From Catenulispora acidiphila DSM 44928 (GTDB lineage Bacteria; Actinomycetota; Actinomycetes; Streptomycetales; Catenulisporaceae), in contig NC_013131.1 in assembly GCF_000024025.1 (NCBI RefSeq), positions 5,456,001-5,520,000 on the forward strand: DNA of 64,000 nucleotides, written 5' to 3'. This document shows, in pieces, positions 37,806-46,326 of the stretch. The position numbers and the translations under genes are program-made. Position 1 is the stretch's first letter. Each line of letters begins with the position of its first letter. The notes under the pieces were generated by a model, which searched no databases, was not told the DNA's origin, and was given only the letters and a program-made list of their open reading frames with translations.

Positions 37806-38717
37806 ATGCGACCGCTTTTCCCTCGTCCTCGAACCCTGCGACGCCGAACCGCCCGACTGCTGGCCGCGGCCCTGCTCGCCAGCCCCGCGGCGGCGGCTTC
37901 GGCACCGGCGGACGCCGACACCGCCCCGGCCTTCTCCTCCGGTGTCAACGACTTCGGATGCCGGCCGAGCGTCGAGCATCCGCGCCCCCTGGTGTTGCTG
38001 CACGGGACTTTCGTGAACCCGGCCGAACAATGGCTGATCGGCGGTCCCTACTTCGCGAACCTCGGATACTGCGTGTTCGAGCTTGATTACGGCCAGTACG
38101 AAGGAATCCCGCTGGTACACGGGATCGCGCCGATCGAGCAGTCGGGCCGGCAGCTGGCCGCGTACGTGAATCGCGTCCTGGCGGCGACCGGCACGAGCCA
38201 GGTGGACATCCTCGGGCACTCCCAGGGCGGCGGGGCGCTGCCGCGCTACTACCTGAAGTTCCTCGGCGGCGCGCCGAAGGTGCACACGCTGGTCGGGATC
38301 GCGCCGACCAACCACGGCGGGACCGCCTCGGGCCTGTTCACGGTCGCGCAGCAGATCCCGGGGGCGACGCGGGTGATCGGGACGGCGTGCCCGGCGTGCG
38401 TGGAGCAGTTCGTCGGATCGGCGTTCAACCGGCGGCTCGACGCCGGCGGGGACACCGTGCCGGGGGTGCGGTACACGACGATCGTGACGCGCGACGACGA
38501 GCTGGTGACGCCGTACACGAACCAGTTCCTGACCGGTCCGGACGTGCACAACGTCGTGGTGCAGGACCTGTGTCCGCTGGACGTCTCGGACCACGTGCTG
38601 GTCGGTACCGTCGACGGCGTCGCCTTCCACGAGGCGGCGAACGCGCTGGACCCGGCGCACGCGACGCCGACGACGTGCGCGGATCTGCTCACCGGCGTGG
38701 TGGGGGCTGTGCTTTAA
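37806..38717 (+). CDS. Secreted triacylglycerol lipase-like alpha/beta hydrolase
   Basis: A 303-residue secreted enzyme. An Arg-rich N-terminus and a hydrophobic stretch (LLAAALLASPAAAASA) form the signal peptide. The mature part has the oxyanion loop VLLHGTFVNP, the nucleophile elbow GHSQGG, an acid at VTRDDELVTP and a His in VSDHVLVG. Several Cys suggest disulfides. This matches Streptomyces-type extracellular lipases. AGGAG lies just before the ATG. It stands divergent to the acyl-CoA synthetase pair. Confidence 0.92.
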   Translation: MRPLFPRPRTLRRRTARLLAAALLASPAAAASAPADADTAPAFSSGVNDFGCRPSVEHPRPLVLLHGTFVNPAEQWLIGGPYFANLGYCVFELDYGQYEGIPLVHGIAPIEQSGRQLAAYVNRVLAATGTSQVDILGHSQGGGALPRYYLKFLGGAPKVHTLVGIAPTNHGGTASGLFTVAQQIPGATRVIGTACPACVEQFVGSAFNRRLDAGGDTVPGVRYTTIVTRDDELVTPYTNQFLTGPDVHNVVVQDLCPLDVSDHVLVGTVDGVAFHEAANALDPAHATPTTCADLLTGVVGAVL

Positions 38718-38738
38718 GCTCGGCGCTTTAAGCTCGGC
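38711..38738. repeat. 14-base tandem duplication at the lipase stop
   Basis: GCTTTAAGCTCGGC occurs twice in tandem, 38711-38724 and 38725-38738. The first copy contains the TAA stop codon of the lipase gene. A second short tandem repeat, GGCTGACAT twice, follows at the start of the kinase gene (38743-38760). Confidence 0.9.
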
Positions 38739-38740
38739 GC

Positions 38741-39358
38741 GTGGCTGACATGGCTGACATGTGGGTGGTCGCCGGGGCTCCGGGCACCGGGAAGTCGACG
38801 GTGGCCGCGCTGCTCGCCGCGCGTCTGACGCCGGTTCCGGCCGTCTTGGACAAGGACACGATGTACCGCGGCTTCGCCTCGGAAGTGCTGGCCGCCGCCG
38901 GTCGCCCGTACGGCGAGCGCGAAGGCGCCTGGTACGACGAGCACGTGAAAGCCCACGAATACGGCGGGATGACCGCGACCGCCCGGGAGATCCGGGCGCT
39001 GGGCTGCCCGGTGATGCTGGTCGCGCCGTTCACCTCGCAGATCCGCGATCCGGCGCGCTGGGCGCGGTGGTGCGCCGAACTCGGTGGCGGGACGGTGCAC
39101 CTGGTGTGGGTTCGCTGCCAGGTTTCGGCGCTGCGGTCGCGGATCGTGGCGCGCGGGCGGAATGAGGACTCTGCGAAGCTCGCAGACTTCGACGCCTGGG
39201 CCGCCGCGATCCGTGCTGACACTCCCCCGCCGGTGCCGCACCACGCGATCGACAACTCCGCGGACTCCACGGACTTTGCGAAAGCTGCCGACTCCGCAGG
39301 TCGGCATGATCACCTGCTCGCGGAGATTTCGGCGCTCGCCGAAGCCTTCGCCGCGTAG
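38741..39358 (+). CDS. P-loop kinase-like AAA protein
   Basis: A 205-residue small P-loop protein. Walker [10 protein letters not shown] follows the first strand WVVAGAPG, and the later [11 protein letters not shown] and [15 protein letters not shown] stretches recall zeta-toxin or shikimate-kinase-like small-molecule kinases. The substrate is unknown. The start is ambiguous because a tandem repeat offers GTG at 38741 and ATG at 38750 and 38759. No antitoxin gene is visible next to it, so a toxin role is not supported. Confidence 0.8.
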   Translation: MADMADMWVVAGAPGTGKSTVAALLAARLTPVPAVLDKDTMYRGFASEVLAAAGRPYGEREGAWYDEHVKAHEYGGMTATAREIRALGCPVMLVAPFTSQIRDPARWARWCAELGGGTVHLVWVRCQVSALRSRIVARGRNEDSAKLADFDAWAAAIRADTPPPVPHHAIDNSADSTDFAKAADSAGRHDHLLAEISALAEAFAA

Positions 39359-39367
39359 GGTTCCGGT

Positions 39368-40195
39368 ATGAGCCTGCTGACCGCCGAAGACCAGTACCGC
39401 CGCGCCGAGACCTTCGCCTCCCTGCACGCCGGACCCGATGTGTTCGTGATCGCCAACGCCTGGGACGCGGGCACCGCGAAGATCTTCACCGCGCTCGGAT
39501 TCCAAGCCCTGGCGACCACCAGCGCCGGCATCGCACACTCCCTCGGCCAGGGCGACGGCAGCATCACCCGCGACGTGAGCTTGGCCAACGCCGGCGCCCT
39601 GGTCGCCGCCACCCACCTGCCGGTCGCCGCCGACCTGGAGAACGGTTACGGCGCCACCCCGGACCACGTCGCCGAGACCATCCGCCTGGCTGCCGACGCG
39701 GGCCTGGTCGGCGGCTCGATCGAGGACGCGCTCGGCGAGGAGATCATCCCGCTGCCGGCGGCGCTGGAACGCCTCACCGCCGCCATCGAGGCCGCCCGCG
39801 CGCTCCCCTTCACCTTCACCGTGACGGCGCGCGCCGAGAACTTCCTCTACGGCCGCGACGATCTGAAGGACACCGTCGCGCGCCTGCAAGCCTTCGAAGC
39901 CGCCGGCGCCGACGTCCTGTTCGCCCCCGGGCTCACCACCGAGGAGCAGATCCGCACCGTCACCTCCGAGGTCGGCAAGCCGGTCAACGTCCTCGCCGGC
40001 GGAGCACGGCTGAACGCGACCGTCGAGCAGCTCGGCGCATGGGGCGTACGCCGCATCAGCCTCGGCTCGAACCTCTCGCGCGCCGCGATGAGCGCCGCCA
40101 TCGGCGCGGCGAAGGAGATCGCGGAGCACGGGACATTCGGATTCGCCCAGAGCGGGGTGCTGCCGCACGCAGACATCGAGCGGTACTTCGGCTGA
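39368..40195 (+). CDS. Isocitrate lyase/PEP mutase family protein
   Basis: A 275-residue TIM-barrel protein. FVIANAWDAGTAKIF, the metal-binding LPVAADLENGYG and VTARAENFLYGRDDL match the PEP mutase/isocitrate lyase superfamily, near the carboxyphosphonoenolpyruvate mutase and oxaloacetate decarboxylase-like subgroup. The exact C-C or C-P bond reaction cannot be read from sequence. It follows the P-loop kinase gene by nine bases, so it probably shares its transcript. Confidence 0.9.
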   Translation: MSLLTAEDQYRRAETFASLHAGPDVFVIANAWDAGTAKIFTALGFQALATTSAGIAHSLGQGDGSITRDVSLANAGALVAATHLPVAADLENGYGATPDHVAETIRLAADAGLVGGSIEDALGEEIIPLPAALERLTAAIEAARALPFTFTVTARAENFLYGRDDLKDTVARLQAFEAAGADVLFAPGLTTEEQIRTVTSEVGKPVNVLAGGARLNATVEQLGAWGVRRISLGSNLSRAAMSAAIGAAKEIAEHGTFGFAQSGVLPHADIERYFG

Positions 40196-40199
40196 CAGG

Positions 40200-40769
40200 A
40201 TGGCGGCCATGGAGACGAACCCGACCGTCATCACTGCCGACGGCCTGATATTGCGCGAGTGGACCGAGGACGACGTCTCGGTGATGCATGAGCTCTTCGA
40301 CGACTCCGAGGTCGCCTATTGGACGCCGCTGGAGTCGCCCTTCGACGAAGCTGCGGCTTTGCGGTACTTGCGCAGCGCGCAGTTGGCGAAGCGGGAGAAC
40401 AAGCGCCTGCATCTGGCGATCACGGTCGACGGCCGGCAGGCGCTCGGAGAGATCCTGCTCGGATTGACCACGCACAGCATCGGCTACGCCGTGGGCACAG
40501 CCCATCGCGGGCAGCGGCTGGCCACGCGGGCGCTGCGCGCGGTGACCGAGTACGCCCACAGCACCCTGGACTGGCCGGAGGTGGTCCTGGAGATCGAGCC
40601 GGACAACGCCGCCAGCGTCGCGGTCGCGCGTGCCGTCGGTTTCCAGCGCTCCGAGGCGAAGCCGGAAACCGTGACGGACAAAGGCCGGACGTTCGACCTG
40701 TTCAGGTGGGAGCACCGGCGGTCCGCGAACAGCTCCAGCTCCAGCTCCGAGGCGTCCGCCGCTTCGTGA
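40200..40769 (+). CDS. GNAT-family N-acetyltransferase
   Basis: A 189-residue acetyltransferase of the RimJ/RimL-like type. It has LILREWTEDD at the N-terminus, the acetyl-CoA-binding region GYAVGTAHRGQRLATRAL and EIEPDNAASVAVARAVGF. A protein N-terminus or a small amine may be the acceptor. It ends in a Ser-rich tail. It follows the previous gene by four bases, and the ATG at 40200 could be replaced by 40209, which has better spacing to the AGG stretch. Confidence 0.88.
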   Translation: MAAMETNPTVITADGLILREWTEDDVSVMHELFDDSEVAYWTPLESPFDEAAALRYLRSAQLAKRENKRLHLAITVDGRQALGEILLGLTTHSIGYAVGTAHRGQRLATRALRAVTEYAHSTLDWPEVVLEIEPDNAASVAVARAVGFQRSEAKPETVTDKGRTFDLFRWEHRRSANSSSSSSEASAAS

Positions 40770-40779
40770 CGAGCGGCTC

Positions 40780-41760
40780 TTAGAACAGCGTCGGCGTGTC
40801 GTAGAGCAGCGGCCGCCGGCGCTCGACCGTCCGCACGCCGACAGCGTTGGCGCCCGCGGTCGCGTCCGGCGTCGGGACCGTGTGCCGTCCGGCGAGGAGC
40901 TGGGTGTTCAGGAGCAGCGGCGTACTGACACCAACACCGACATCGGCATCGCCATCGACGAACACGTGCTTGCCGATCACCGCGCGCACCTCGCCGGCCA
41001 GGCTTCCGCTGTCGTCCAGCGCCTCGACCTCGCGGTAGGTCGCCGGGGCGCCGTCGCCGAGCCCGAAGAAGGCGGTGTTGTCCACGAGCGGGCCGTCGGG
41101 GAACGCCTCGAGGGTGTGGTCGGCGAGCATCCGCAGCGCCTTGGCGCGCCCCTCGGTGAGGGCTGAGCGGAGCCCGTCGGTCTCGGGCAGACCCCACCAC
41201 GCCTCGACCTTCGCGCGGCTGCGATAGCGCTCCTTGGCCAGACCGGAGGCGGAGACCGTGATTTCGGCGCGTCGGGCGGCCGGGAGGGTCCCGGTGGCGA
41301 TGACCGTGTAACCGATCGCGCCCTGCTCCAGAAGCCGGGCCACGCCGCGCTGCACGCCGGTGATGCCGACCTTCAGCATGCCGGGCGCGAACCACGCCAG
41401 ATACAGCTGGTAGCTGCGGCCGTCGTCGGTGATCCGGTCGCGGGCGATCGCCAGGCCGTGGTCGCGGTTCTGACACGCAGGGCACTGCGCCAGTGTTGCC
41501 GCGCCGTCGATTTCGGCGTTGTCGGCACACGGTGTGCGACCGGTGCCCGGCGCGGTCCAGCCGATGCAGCGGCGGCGTCCGGACCAGGACAGCGCCAGGC
41601 GCGCGCCGGGACTCAGTGCTTTGAGACGCAGGTCGCCGCCCTCGACGGAGGTGAGGGCTGGCTTTTCCTCGAACCAGCTCAAGCCGATGCACAGCCGGTC
41701 GGGTGCCGGAGACGGTGCGGGGACTGAGACAGAGTTCGGATTCGCTTCCACGCCTACCAT
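40780..41760 (-). CDS. DUF2797 family protein
   Basis: A protein of about 326 residues. The central pattern RRCIGW, later CPACQNRDHGLAIARD and YQLYLAWFAPGMLKVGITG, matches DUF2797, an actinobacterial and proteobacterial family of unknown role. Cys residues in the first half could bind zinc. The start is uncertain: ATG at 41760, ATG at 41790 or a GTG at 41862 all lack a strong ribosome binding site. It follows the TetR gene on the same strand. Confidence 0.78.
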   Translation of the reverse strand: MVGVEANPNSVSVPAPSPAPDRLCIGLSWFEEKPALTSVEGGDLRLKALSPGARLALSWSGRRRCIGWTAPGTGRTPCADNAEIDGAATLAQCPACQNRDHGLAIARDRITDDGRSYQLYLAWFAPGMLKVGITGVQRGVARLLEQGAIGYTVIATGTLPAARRAEITVSASGLAKERYRSRAKVEAWWGLPETDGLRSALTEGRAKALRMLADHTLEAFPDGPLVDNTAFFGLGDGAPATYREVEALDDSGSLAGEVRAVIGKHVFVDGDADVGVGVSTPLLLNTQLLAGRHTVPTPDATAGANAVGVRTVERRRPLLYDTPTLF

Positions 41761-41883
41761 TGTGACCGAGGCGTGCTGTCCCAGCGCCATCCGGTGCTGC
41801 GCCACAGTTCCTCGGACACATGGTTCGCCATGGTCCGCGACTGTAGGCGATGCCTCTGACACTCCGGTCGGCGGCTGCGCCCG

Positions 41884-42543
41884 CTACTCCCCCGCCGAGA
41901 ACGCTCCGCGCGCGCCGGCCATGTCTGCCGCGCCGGCAGCCGCCGCGACGTCCGCGGCGTCCACGCGGGGCACGTGCATCCCCTCCAGCAGCACGTCGGC
42001 GACCAGCACGGGGTTCCCGCCGGCCAGGATCGCCTGCCCCATGCCGCACATCAGGGCGTCGAAGTCCTCCAGCGCCAGGTCGCCGCGCACCACGCCGGCG
42101 TCCTGAGCCCGCCGGACCAGCGCCATCTTGCGCTCGTGCAGGTCCTGCCGGAAGTACACGCACGCGTCGAGCTGGTTGTCGGCCAGCACCTGCACCTGGA
42201 AGGACTCGCGCAGCCCGACGTCGTCGCTCATCATCGCCGCCATGTCCAGGATGAACCGGCGCAGGGCGGTGGCCGGGTCGCAGGCGTCCATGGTCCGCTC
42301 GGCGCGGCCGATGACCGTGTCGGTGCGGCACTGGACCAGCTCGACGGTCAGCGCCTCCTTGGTCGGGAAGTGCCGGTAGACGGTGCCGACGCCCAGGCCC
42401 GCGCGCTGCGCGACCTCTTCCATCTGCAACGCCATCCCGTCGCTGCGGAACAAGTCGTCGGCGGCGGCGACGATCGCCTCGCGGTTGCGCCGGGCATCGG
42501 CGCGCAGGGGACGGCTCGTGGGCGGCGTCTGCGACAGGACCAT
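41884..42543 (-). CDS. TetR-family transcriptional regulator
   Basis: A 219-residue regulator. The N-terminal HTH (RRNREAIVAAADDLFRSDG, then MEEVAQRAGLGVGTVYRHFPTKEAL) is typical of TetR proteins, and the ligand-binding domain is all-helical. It is transcribed divergently from an EmrB/QacA exporter and most likely represses it. The 137-base gap holds three AACCGGAA repeats and dyads around the exporter promoter. The ATG at 42543 is chosen. Confidence 0.93.
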   Translation of the reverse strand: MVLSQTPPTSRPLRADARRNREAIVAAADDLFRSDGMALQMEEVAQRAGLGVGTVYRHFPTKEALTVELVQCRTDTVIGRAERTMDACDPATALRRFILDMAAMMSDDVGLRESFQVQVLADNQLDACVYFRQDLHERKMALVRRAQDAGVVRGDLALEDFDALMCGMGQAILAGGNPVLVADVLLEGMHVPRVDAADVAAAAGAADMAGARGAFSAGE

Positions 42544-42570
42544 GGTTGAACGGTACACCGCTCTTCAGGT

Positions 42571-42644
42571 AACCGGAAGATGACCTCCGCTTCCACTTGA
42601 CAACCGGAAGGCCGGTTCCGGTACTGTCTCGGTGGTAACCGGAA
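42571..42644. promoter_or_regulatory. TetR operator array
   Basis: AACCGGAA occurs at 42571-42578, 42602-42609 and 42637-42644, spaced 31 and 35 bases. The middle copy is part of two overlapping dyads, AACCGG-AAGG-CCGGTT (42602-42617) and CCGGAA-N6-TTCCGG (42604-42621). This lies between -35 and -10 of the exporter promoter, the classic position for repression by the divergent TetR protein. Confidence 0.72.
42597..42627 (+). promoter_or_regulatory. Promoter of the MFS exporter
   Basis: TTGACA at 42597-42602 is followed after 19 bases by TACTGT at 42622-42627, matching a vegetative actinobacterial promoter. The spacer contains the operator dyads. The transcript would start near 42634, giving a leader of about 47 bases with AGGGG before the ATG. 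Confidence 0.6.
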
Positions 42645-42680
42645 CCGTAATTCACCTTCCGCTTTTAGGGGATGTCCTCC

Positions 42681-44240
42681 ATGTCAGCTGCTGCTCCGAA
42701 CGCAGCCGCGGCCCCGCTCGGCGGCCGCGCCACCATCAACCGCAGCGCGGCGCTGGCGCTGCTCGCGGTCACCCAGTTCGTCTTGGTCCTGGACGCCGGC
42801 ATCGTCGGCGTCGCGCTTCCCTCACTGGTCAAGGGCCTGGGCTTCCAGCAGGCCGACCTGTCCTGGGTCACCAACGCCTACACCCTGATGTTCGGCGGCT
42901 TCCTGCTCCTGGGCGGGCGGCTGGCCGACTACCTCGGCCGCCGCCGGATGTTCATGGGCGGTCTGATCCTGTTCTCCGTCGCCTCGCTGGCCGGCTCGCT
43001 GTCGCCGGACCCGGGCTTCCTGATCGGCGCGCGGGCCGTCCAAGGCTTCGCCGCCGCCGTGGTCTCCCCCGCCGCGCTGTCTCTGCTGCTGATCTCCTTC
43101 CCGGACAACACCGACGCCGAGAAGGCCCAGCGCAACAAGGCGCTGGGCGTGTGGGGCGCGGTCGCCGGAGCCGGCGGCGCCGTCGGTCTGATCCTGGGCG
43201 GCATGCTGACCGACTGGTTCGGCTGGCAGGCCTGCTTCTGGGTCAACGTGCCGATCGGCGTGCTCGCCGCGCTGCTCGCGCCGCGCATCCTGCCCGAAGG
43301 CGCGCCGAGCGGTGAGCGCAACGGGTTCGACCTGGCCGGCGCCTTCACGGTGACCGCGGGTCTGGCCGGAATCGTGTTCGTCCTGGTCAACGCGCAGAAG
43401 GTCGGCTGGGGCTCGCCGGAGACGCTGGGTCTGGGCGCCGCCGGGGTGGCGCTGCTGATCGCCTTCGTGGTGATCGAGGGCCGGACCAAGCAGCCGCTGG
43501 TGCCGCTGTCGATCTTCCGGCGCCCGGTGCTGCGCGGAGCGAACGTCGCCTCGCTGCTGCAGGTCATGGGCCTGATGCCGGCGTTCTTCTTCATGACCCT
43601 GTACACCCAGCAGGTCTTGGGCTACTCGCCGCTGAAGTCGGGCATGTCCCTGGTGCCCATCGCGGTGGCGATCATGGTGGCCGCCACGGCCGCCGGGCAG
43701 CTGGTGGCGAAGGTCGGCATCAAGCTGACCACCGTGGGCGGGATGGTCGTGATGGCCGCCGGACTGCTGTGGGTCAGCGGGATGCCGGCGGACGGCAGCT
43801 ACGTCACCGACCTGCTCCTGCCGCAGATCGTCATCGGCCTGGGCGGCGGCATGGCCTGGGTGGCGCTGACCGTGGCCGGCACCGCCGGCGCCTCGGAGGC
43901 GGAGTCCGGGCTGGCCTCGGGCCTGCTGAACACCGCGCAGCAGATCGGCGGCGCGCTGGGCCTGGCGATCCTGGCCGCGGTGGCCTCGGCCCGCACCTCG
44001 CACCTGTTCGGCACCGGCGACAACGCCGCGCAGGCGCTCTCCGGCGGCTTCGGCACGGCGCTGCTGGCCGGCGCGGGGCTGGGCGTGCTGGGCGCGGTGG
44101 CGACCGTGTTCCTGCTCCCCGGCAAGAACGCGATGCCCGCGGTCGACGAGCACGCGATCGAGCTGGCCGAGGAGACCGACCACGTCGCGATCCTGCCGGT
44201 GCACGAGGGACGCGCGCCGGAGACGGTGTCGGCGAACTAG
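42681..44240 (+). CDS. EmrB/QacA-type MFS drug exporter (DHA2)
   Basis: A 519-residue transporter with about fourteen membrane helices. The motif-A-like loop GGRLADYLGRRR, VLDAGIVGVALPSLV in helix 1 and VNVPIGVLAALLAPRIL in a later helix are typical of DHA2 exporters. It probably expels a hydrophobic drug or pigment using the proton gradient. I chose ATG 42681 because AGGGG sits nine bases upstream; the ATG at 42672 touches AGGGG and could not use it. It is controlled by the divergent TetR gene. Confidence 0.92.
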   Translation: MSAAAPNAAAAPLGGRATINRSAALALLAVTQFVLVLDAGIVGVALPSLVKGLGFQQADLSWVTNAYTLMFGGFLLLGGRLADYLGRRRMFMGGLILFSVASLAGSLSPDPGFLIGARAVQGFAAAVVSPAALSLLLISFPDNTDAEKAQRNKALGVWGAVAGAGGAVGLILGGMLTDWFGWQACFWVNVPIGVLAALLAPRILPEGAPSGERNGFDLAGAFTVTAGLAGIVFVLVNAQKVGWGSPETLGLGAAGVALLIAFVVIEGRTKQPLVPLSIFRRPVLRGANVASLLQVMGLMPAFFFMTLYTQQVLGYSPLKSGMSLVPIAVAIMVAATAAGQLVAKVGIKLTTVGGMVVMAAGLLWVSGMPADGSYVTDLLLPQIVIGLGGGMAWVALTVAGTAGASEAESGLASGLLNTAQQIGGALGLAILAAVASARTSHLFGTGDNAAQALSGGFGTALLAGAGLGVLGAVATVFLLPGKNAMPAVDEHAIELAEETDHVAILPVHEGRAPETVSAN

Positions 44241-44259
44241 CCGGACGGCTGTGATCAGC

Positions 44260-44296
44260 AGGGCCCGGCGTCGGGGACGACCTGACGCCGGGCCCT
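44260..44296 (+). terminator. Terminator after the MFS exporter
   Basis: AGGGCCCGGCGTC at 44260-44272 pairs over 13 bases with GACGCCGGGCCCT at 44284-44296, with an 11-base loop. It follows the exporter stop by 19 bases. No T run is present, as is usual in high-GC actinobacteria. Confidence 0.75.
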
Positions 44297-44347
44297 CATG
44301 GCGTCCGCCGACGAGCACCAGTCGGTGGCGGCGGGTACGGTCGCATC

Positions 44348-44713
44348 ATGTTCGAAAACACGAAGGCGTTCAGCGGCTTCTCAGTGGACGACATCCCGGC
44401 CGCGAAGCAGTTCTACAGCGAGGTCCTCGGCATCCCGGTCACCGAGGCGAACGACATGCTCCGCCTGCACGTCGGCGGCGACACCGAGATCCTGATCTAT
44501 CCCAAGGGCACCGACCACGTCCCGGCGACCTTCACGATCTTGAACTTCCCCGTCGACGACATCGAGGGCGCGGTGAAGAGCCTGGGCGACCGCGGCGTGC
44601 GCTTCGAGATGCTGCCCGGCGTCGACGAGGACGGGATCAGCCGGCGCGGCGGGCCGTTGATCGCCTGGTTCAAGGACCCGGCGGGAAACTGGCTGTCGGT
44701 GCTGGAGGCCTAG
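44348..44713 (+). CDS. Single-domain VOC (glyoxalase-fold) protein
   Basis: A 121-residue VOC protein with one module of the two that form a full unit: [22 protein letters not shown], then [18 protein letters not shown] and a [11 protein letters not shown] end. It probably works as a dimer; enzyme or resistance function is not deducible. It has its own leader downstream of the exporter terminator. Confidence 0.88.
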   Translation: MFENTKAFSGFSVDDIPAAKQFYSEVLGIPVTEANDMLRLHVGGDTEILIYPKGTDHVPATFTILNFPVDDIEGAVKSLGDRGVRFEMLPGVDEDGISRRGGPLIAWFKDPAGNWLSVLEA

Positions 44714-44762
44714 CCAGCGGCACAGCTTGCGGCATAGCCGACGGCACTCGAGGGATATCGCA

Positions 44763-44804
44763 GACGGCGCGCGGACGGCCCCCCGAGGCCGTCCGCGCGC
44801 CGTC
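44763..44804. terminator. Strong terminator between convergent genes
   Basis: GACGGCGCGCGGACGGCC at 44763-44780 pairs perfectly over 18 bases with 44787-44804, with the six-base loop CCCCGA. It lies between the stop of the rightward VOC gene and the stop of the leftward SCP2 gene and probably works for both. Confidence 0.85.
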
Positions 44805-44822
44805 GCGCATCTCCATGATCGA

Positions 44823-45296
44823 CTACTTGCCGCCCGGAATGGCGAACCACCCCGCCACGGACGCGGCGAACATCATGTCGCCGCCGACCTTCAGCTTGCC
44901 CTTCAAGAACAGCTCCACGCCGCCGGCACCCCCGGTGACCAGGCGCAGGAACGGCACGCCGTCGGCGGTGATGGTGGCGCGCGGGTGCTCGGTGAGCTCC
45001 TTGGACGTGGTGCACACGCCGTCCTTGATGGACGCCTGATAGGTGTTCTTGGCGCCGTCCGGGCCGCCGGTGATCACGAAGTGCACCGCGACGGTCTGGC
45101 CCTTGGCCTTGTCGGCGCGGAAGTGGTCGCCCATGCGGCGGAAGATCTCGTCGAGCACCTGGTCGCGCAGCGCGCCGTCGGCCAGCACCTCGCGCAGTTC
45201 GGCGTCGGAGAGCTGGCCGACCATGCCGGCCAGCTGGTTCGGATCGGCGCCGGCCAGCTCGACGGGCAGTCCGGAAGTCTGCGAGGACTCGGTCAT
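44823..45296 (-). CDS. SCP2 sterol-binding domain protein
   Basis: A 157-residue SCP2-type protein. A helical N-terminal part (QLAGMVGQLSDAELREVLADG) is followed by the SCP2 fold with VAVHFVITGG, TITADGVPFLRLVTGG and FLKGKLKVGGDMMFA. The fold forms a lipid-binding pocket for fatty acyl or sterol ligands. It is divergent from the MaoC hydratase gene, and the three genes SCP2, MaoC and SDR match the three domains of peroxisomal multifunctional enzyme type 2. Confidence 0.88.
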   Translation of the reverse strand: MTESSQTSGLPVELAGADPNQLAGMVGQLSDAELREVLADGALRDQVLDEIFRRMGDHFRADKAKGQTVAVHFVITGGPDGAKNTYQASIKDGVCTTSKELTEHPRATITADGVPFLRLVTGGAGGVELFLKGKLKVGGDMMFAASVAGWFAIPGGK

Positions 45297-45397
45297 GGCG
45301 GGTGGGTTCCCCTCTGGATCGTTACATCATTCTACGGTACGTTCAGTTGCGTCACAGTGTTCACCGGCAGCGCGGCGTCCGCAAGGGGGCAACGGCA

Positions 45398-46237
45398 ATG
45401 AGCTTCAACCTGGAGGCGCTCGGCGTCTGGACCGAGCCGAAGCACTTCACCGTCGAGCGGGAGCGGGTCGCCGCCTACGCCGCGGCGACCAACGACCCGA
45501 TCGCCGAGCACCGCTCCGGAGAGCTGGCGCCGCCGGTCTTCGCGGTGGTCCCGGCCTTCGAGTCCAGCGCGGAGGCGGTCCTGGCGGTCGCGCCGCCGGA
45601 GCTGCTGATGATGCTGGTCCACGGCGAGCAGGACTTCTTCTACCACCGCCCGATCACCCCCGGCCTGGAGCTGGTCACGCGCTCGGCGCCGCTGGGGGTC
45701 CGGCAGACGTCGGCCGGCGTGGTGCTCGCGGTGAAGTCCGAGACCCGCACCCCCGACGGCGCGCTCGTCAACGAGCAGTGGATGTCCACCTTCTTCCGCG
45801 GCGCGCAGGACGAGCCCGGCGGCGGCGAGCAGGCGCCGGGCCACGCGCTGGCGCAGGAGGTGCGCGCCACCGAACCGGTCGGCGAGGCCAAGCAGCACGT
45901 GGACGCCGACCAGACGGTCCGCTACGCCGAGCCCTCCGGCGACCACAACCCGATCCATCTGGACCCTGACTTCGCCCGCGCGGTCGGCCTGCCCGGCATC
46001 ATCAACCACGGGCTGTGCACGATGGCGTTCGCCTCGCACGCCGTGCTCGGCATCGCCGAAACCGACCCTCGCGCCCTGGAGCGGCTGGCCGTACGCTTCG
46101 CCAAACCGGTGCTGCCCGGCCAGGACATCAGCACCCGGGCCTGGGCCGCGGGCGCGGGCGCGGTCGCGTTCGAGACCACCTCGGACGCCGGCGTCGTGGT
46201 CGTCAAGGACGGCCTGGCACGCTTCCGCCGGCCCTGA
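45398..46237 (+). CDS. MaoC-type (R)-hydratase, two hot-dog domains
   Basis: A 279-residue protein of two hot-dog folds. The second has the hydratase-2 motif YAEPSGDHNPIHLD with the catalytic Asp and His; the first lacks it and is the MaoC_dehydratas_N type. It hydrates trans-2-enoyl-CoA to the (R)-3-hydroxyacyl-CoA. It is followed after 89 bases by an SDR that could oxidise the product. The ATG at 45398 is chosen, with AAGGGGG about nine bases upstream. Confidence 0.93.
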   Translation: MSFNLEALGVWTEPKHFTVERERVAAYAAATNDPIAEHRSGELAPPVFAVVPAFESSAEAVLAVAPPELLMMLVHGEQDFFYHRPITPGLELVTRSAPLGVRQTSAGVVLAVKSETRTPDGALVNEQWMSTFFRGAQDEPGGGEQAPGHALAQEVRATEPVGEAKQHVDADQTVRYAEPSGDHNPIHLDPDFARAVGLPGIINHGLCTMAFASHAVLGIAETDPRALERLAVRFAKPVLPGQDISTRAWAAGAGAVAFETTSDAGVVVVKDGLARFRRP

Positions 46238-46326
46238 CCGGGGCGCCGGACCAAAGCGCGGACAAGGCGCCTGACCGAGCAGTAGTGAACCACCCGCACA
46301 GCCACCTCATCTATCAAGGAGCGTAC

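Noticed and set aside
38741-39358. Zeta-toxin of a toxin-antitoxin pair
   Set aside because: The P-loop fits, but no small antitoxin gene precedes it and the neighbour is an enzyme gene.
44333-44338. GGGTAC upstream of the single-domain VOC gene as a stress promoter
   Set aside because: No GnnT lies 14-16 bases upstream, and the distance to the ATG is very short.
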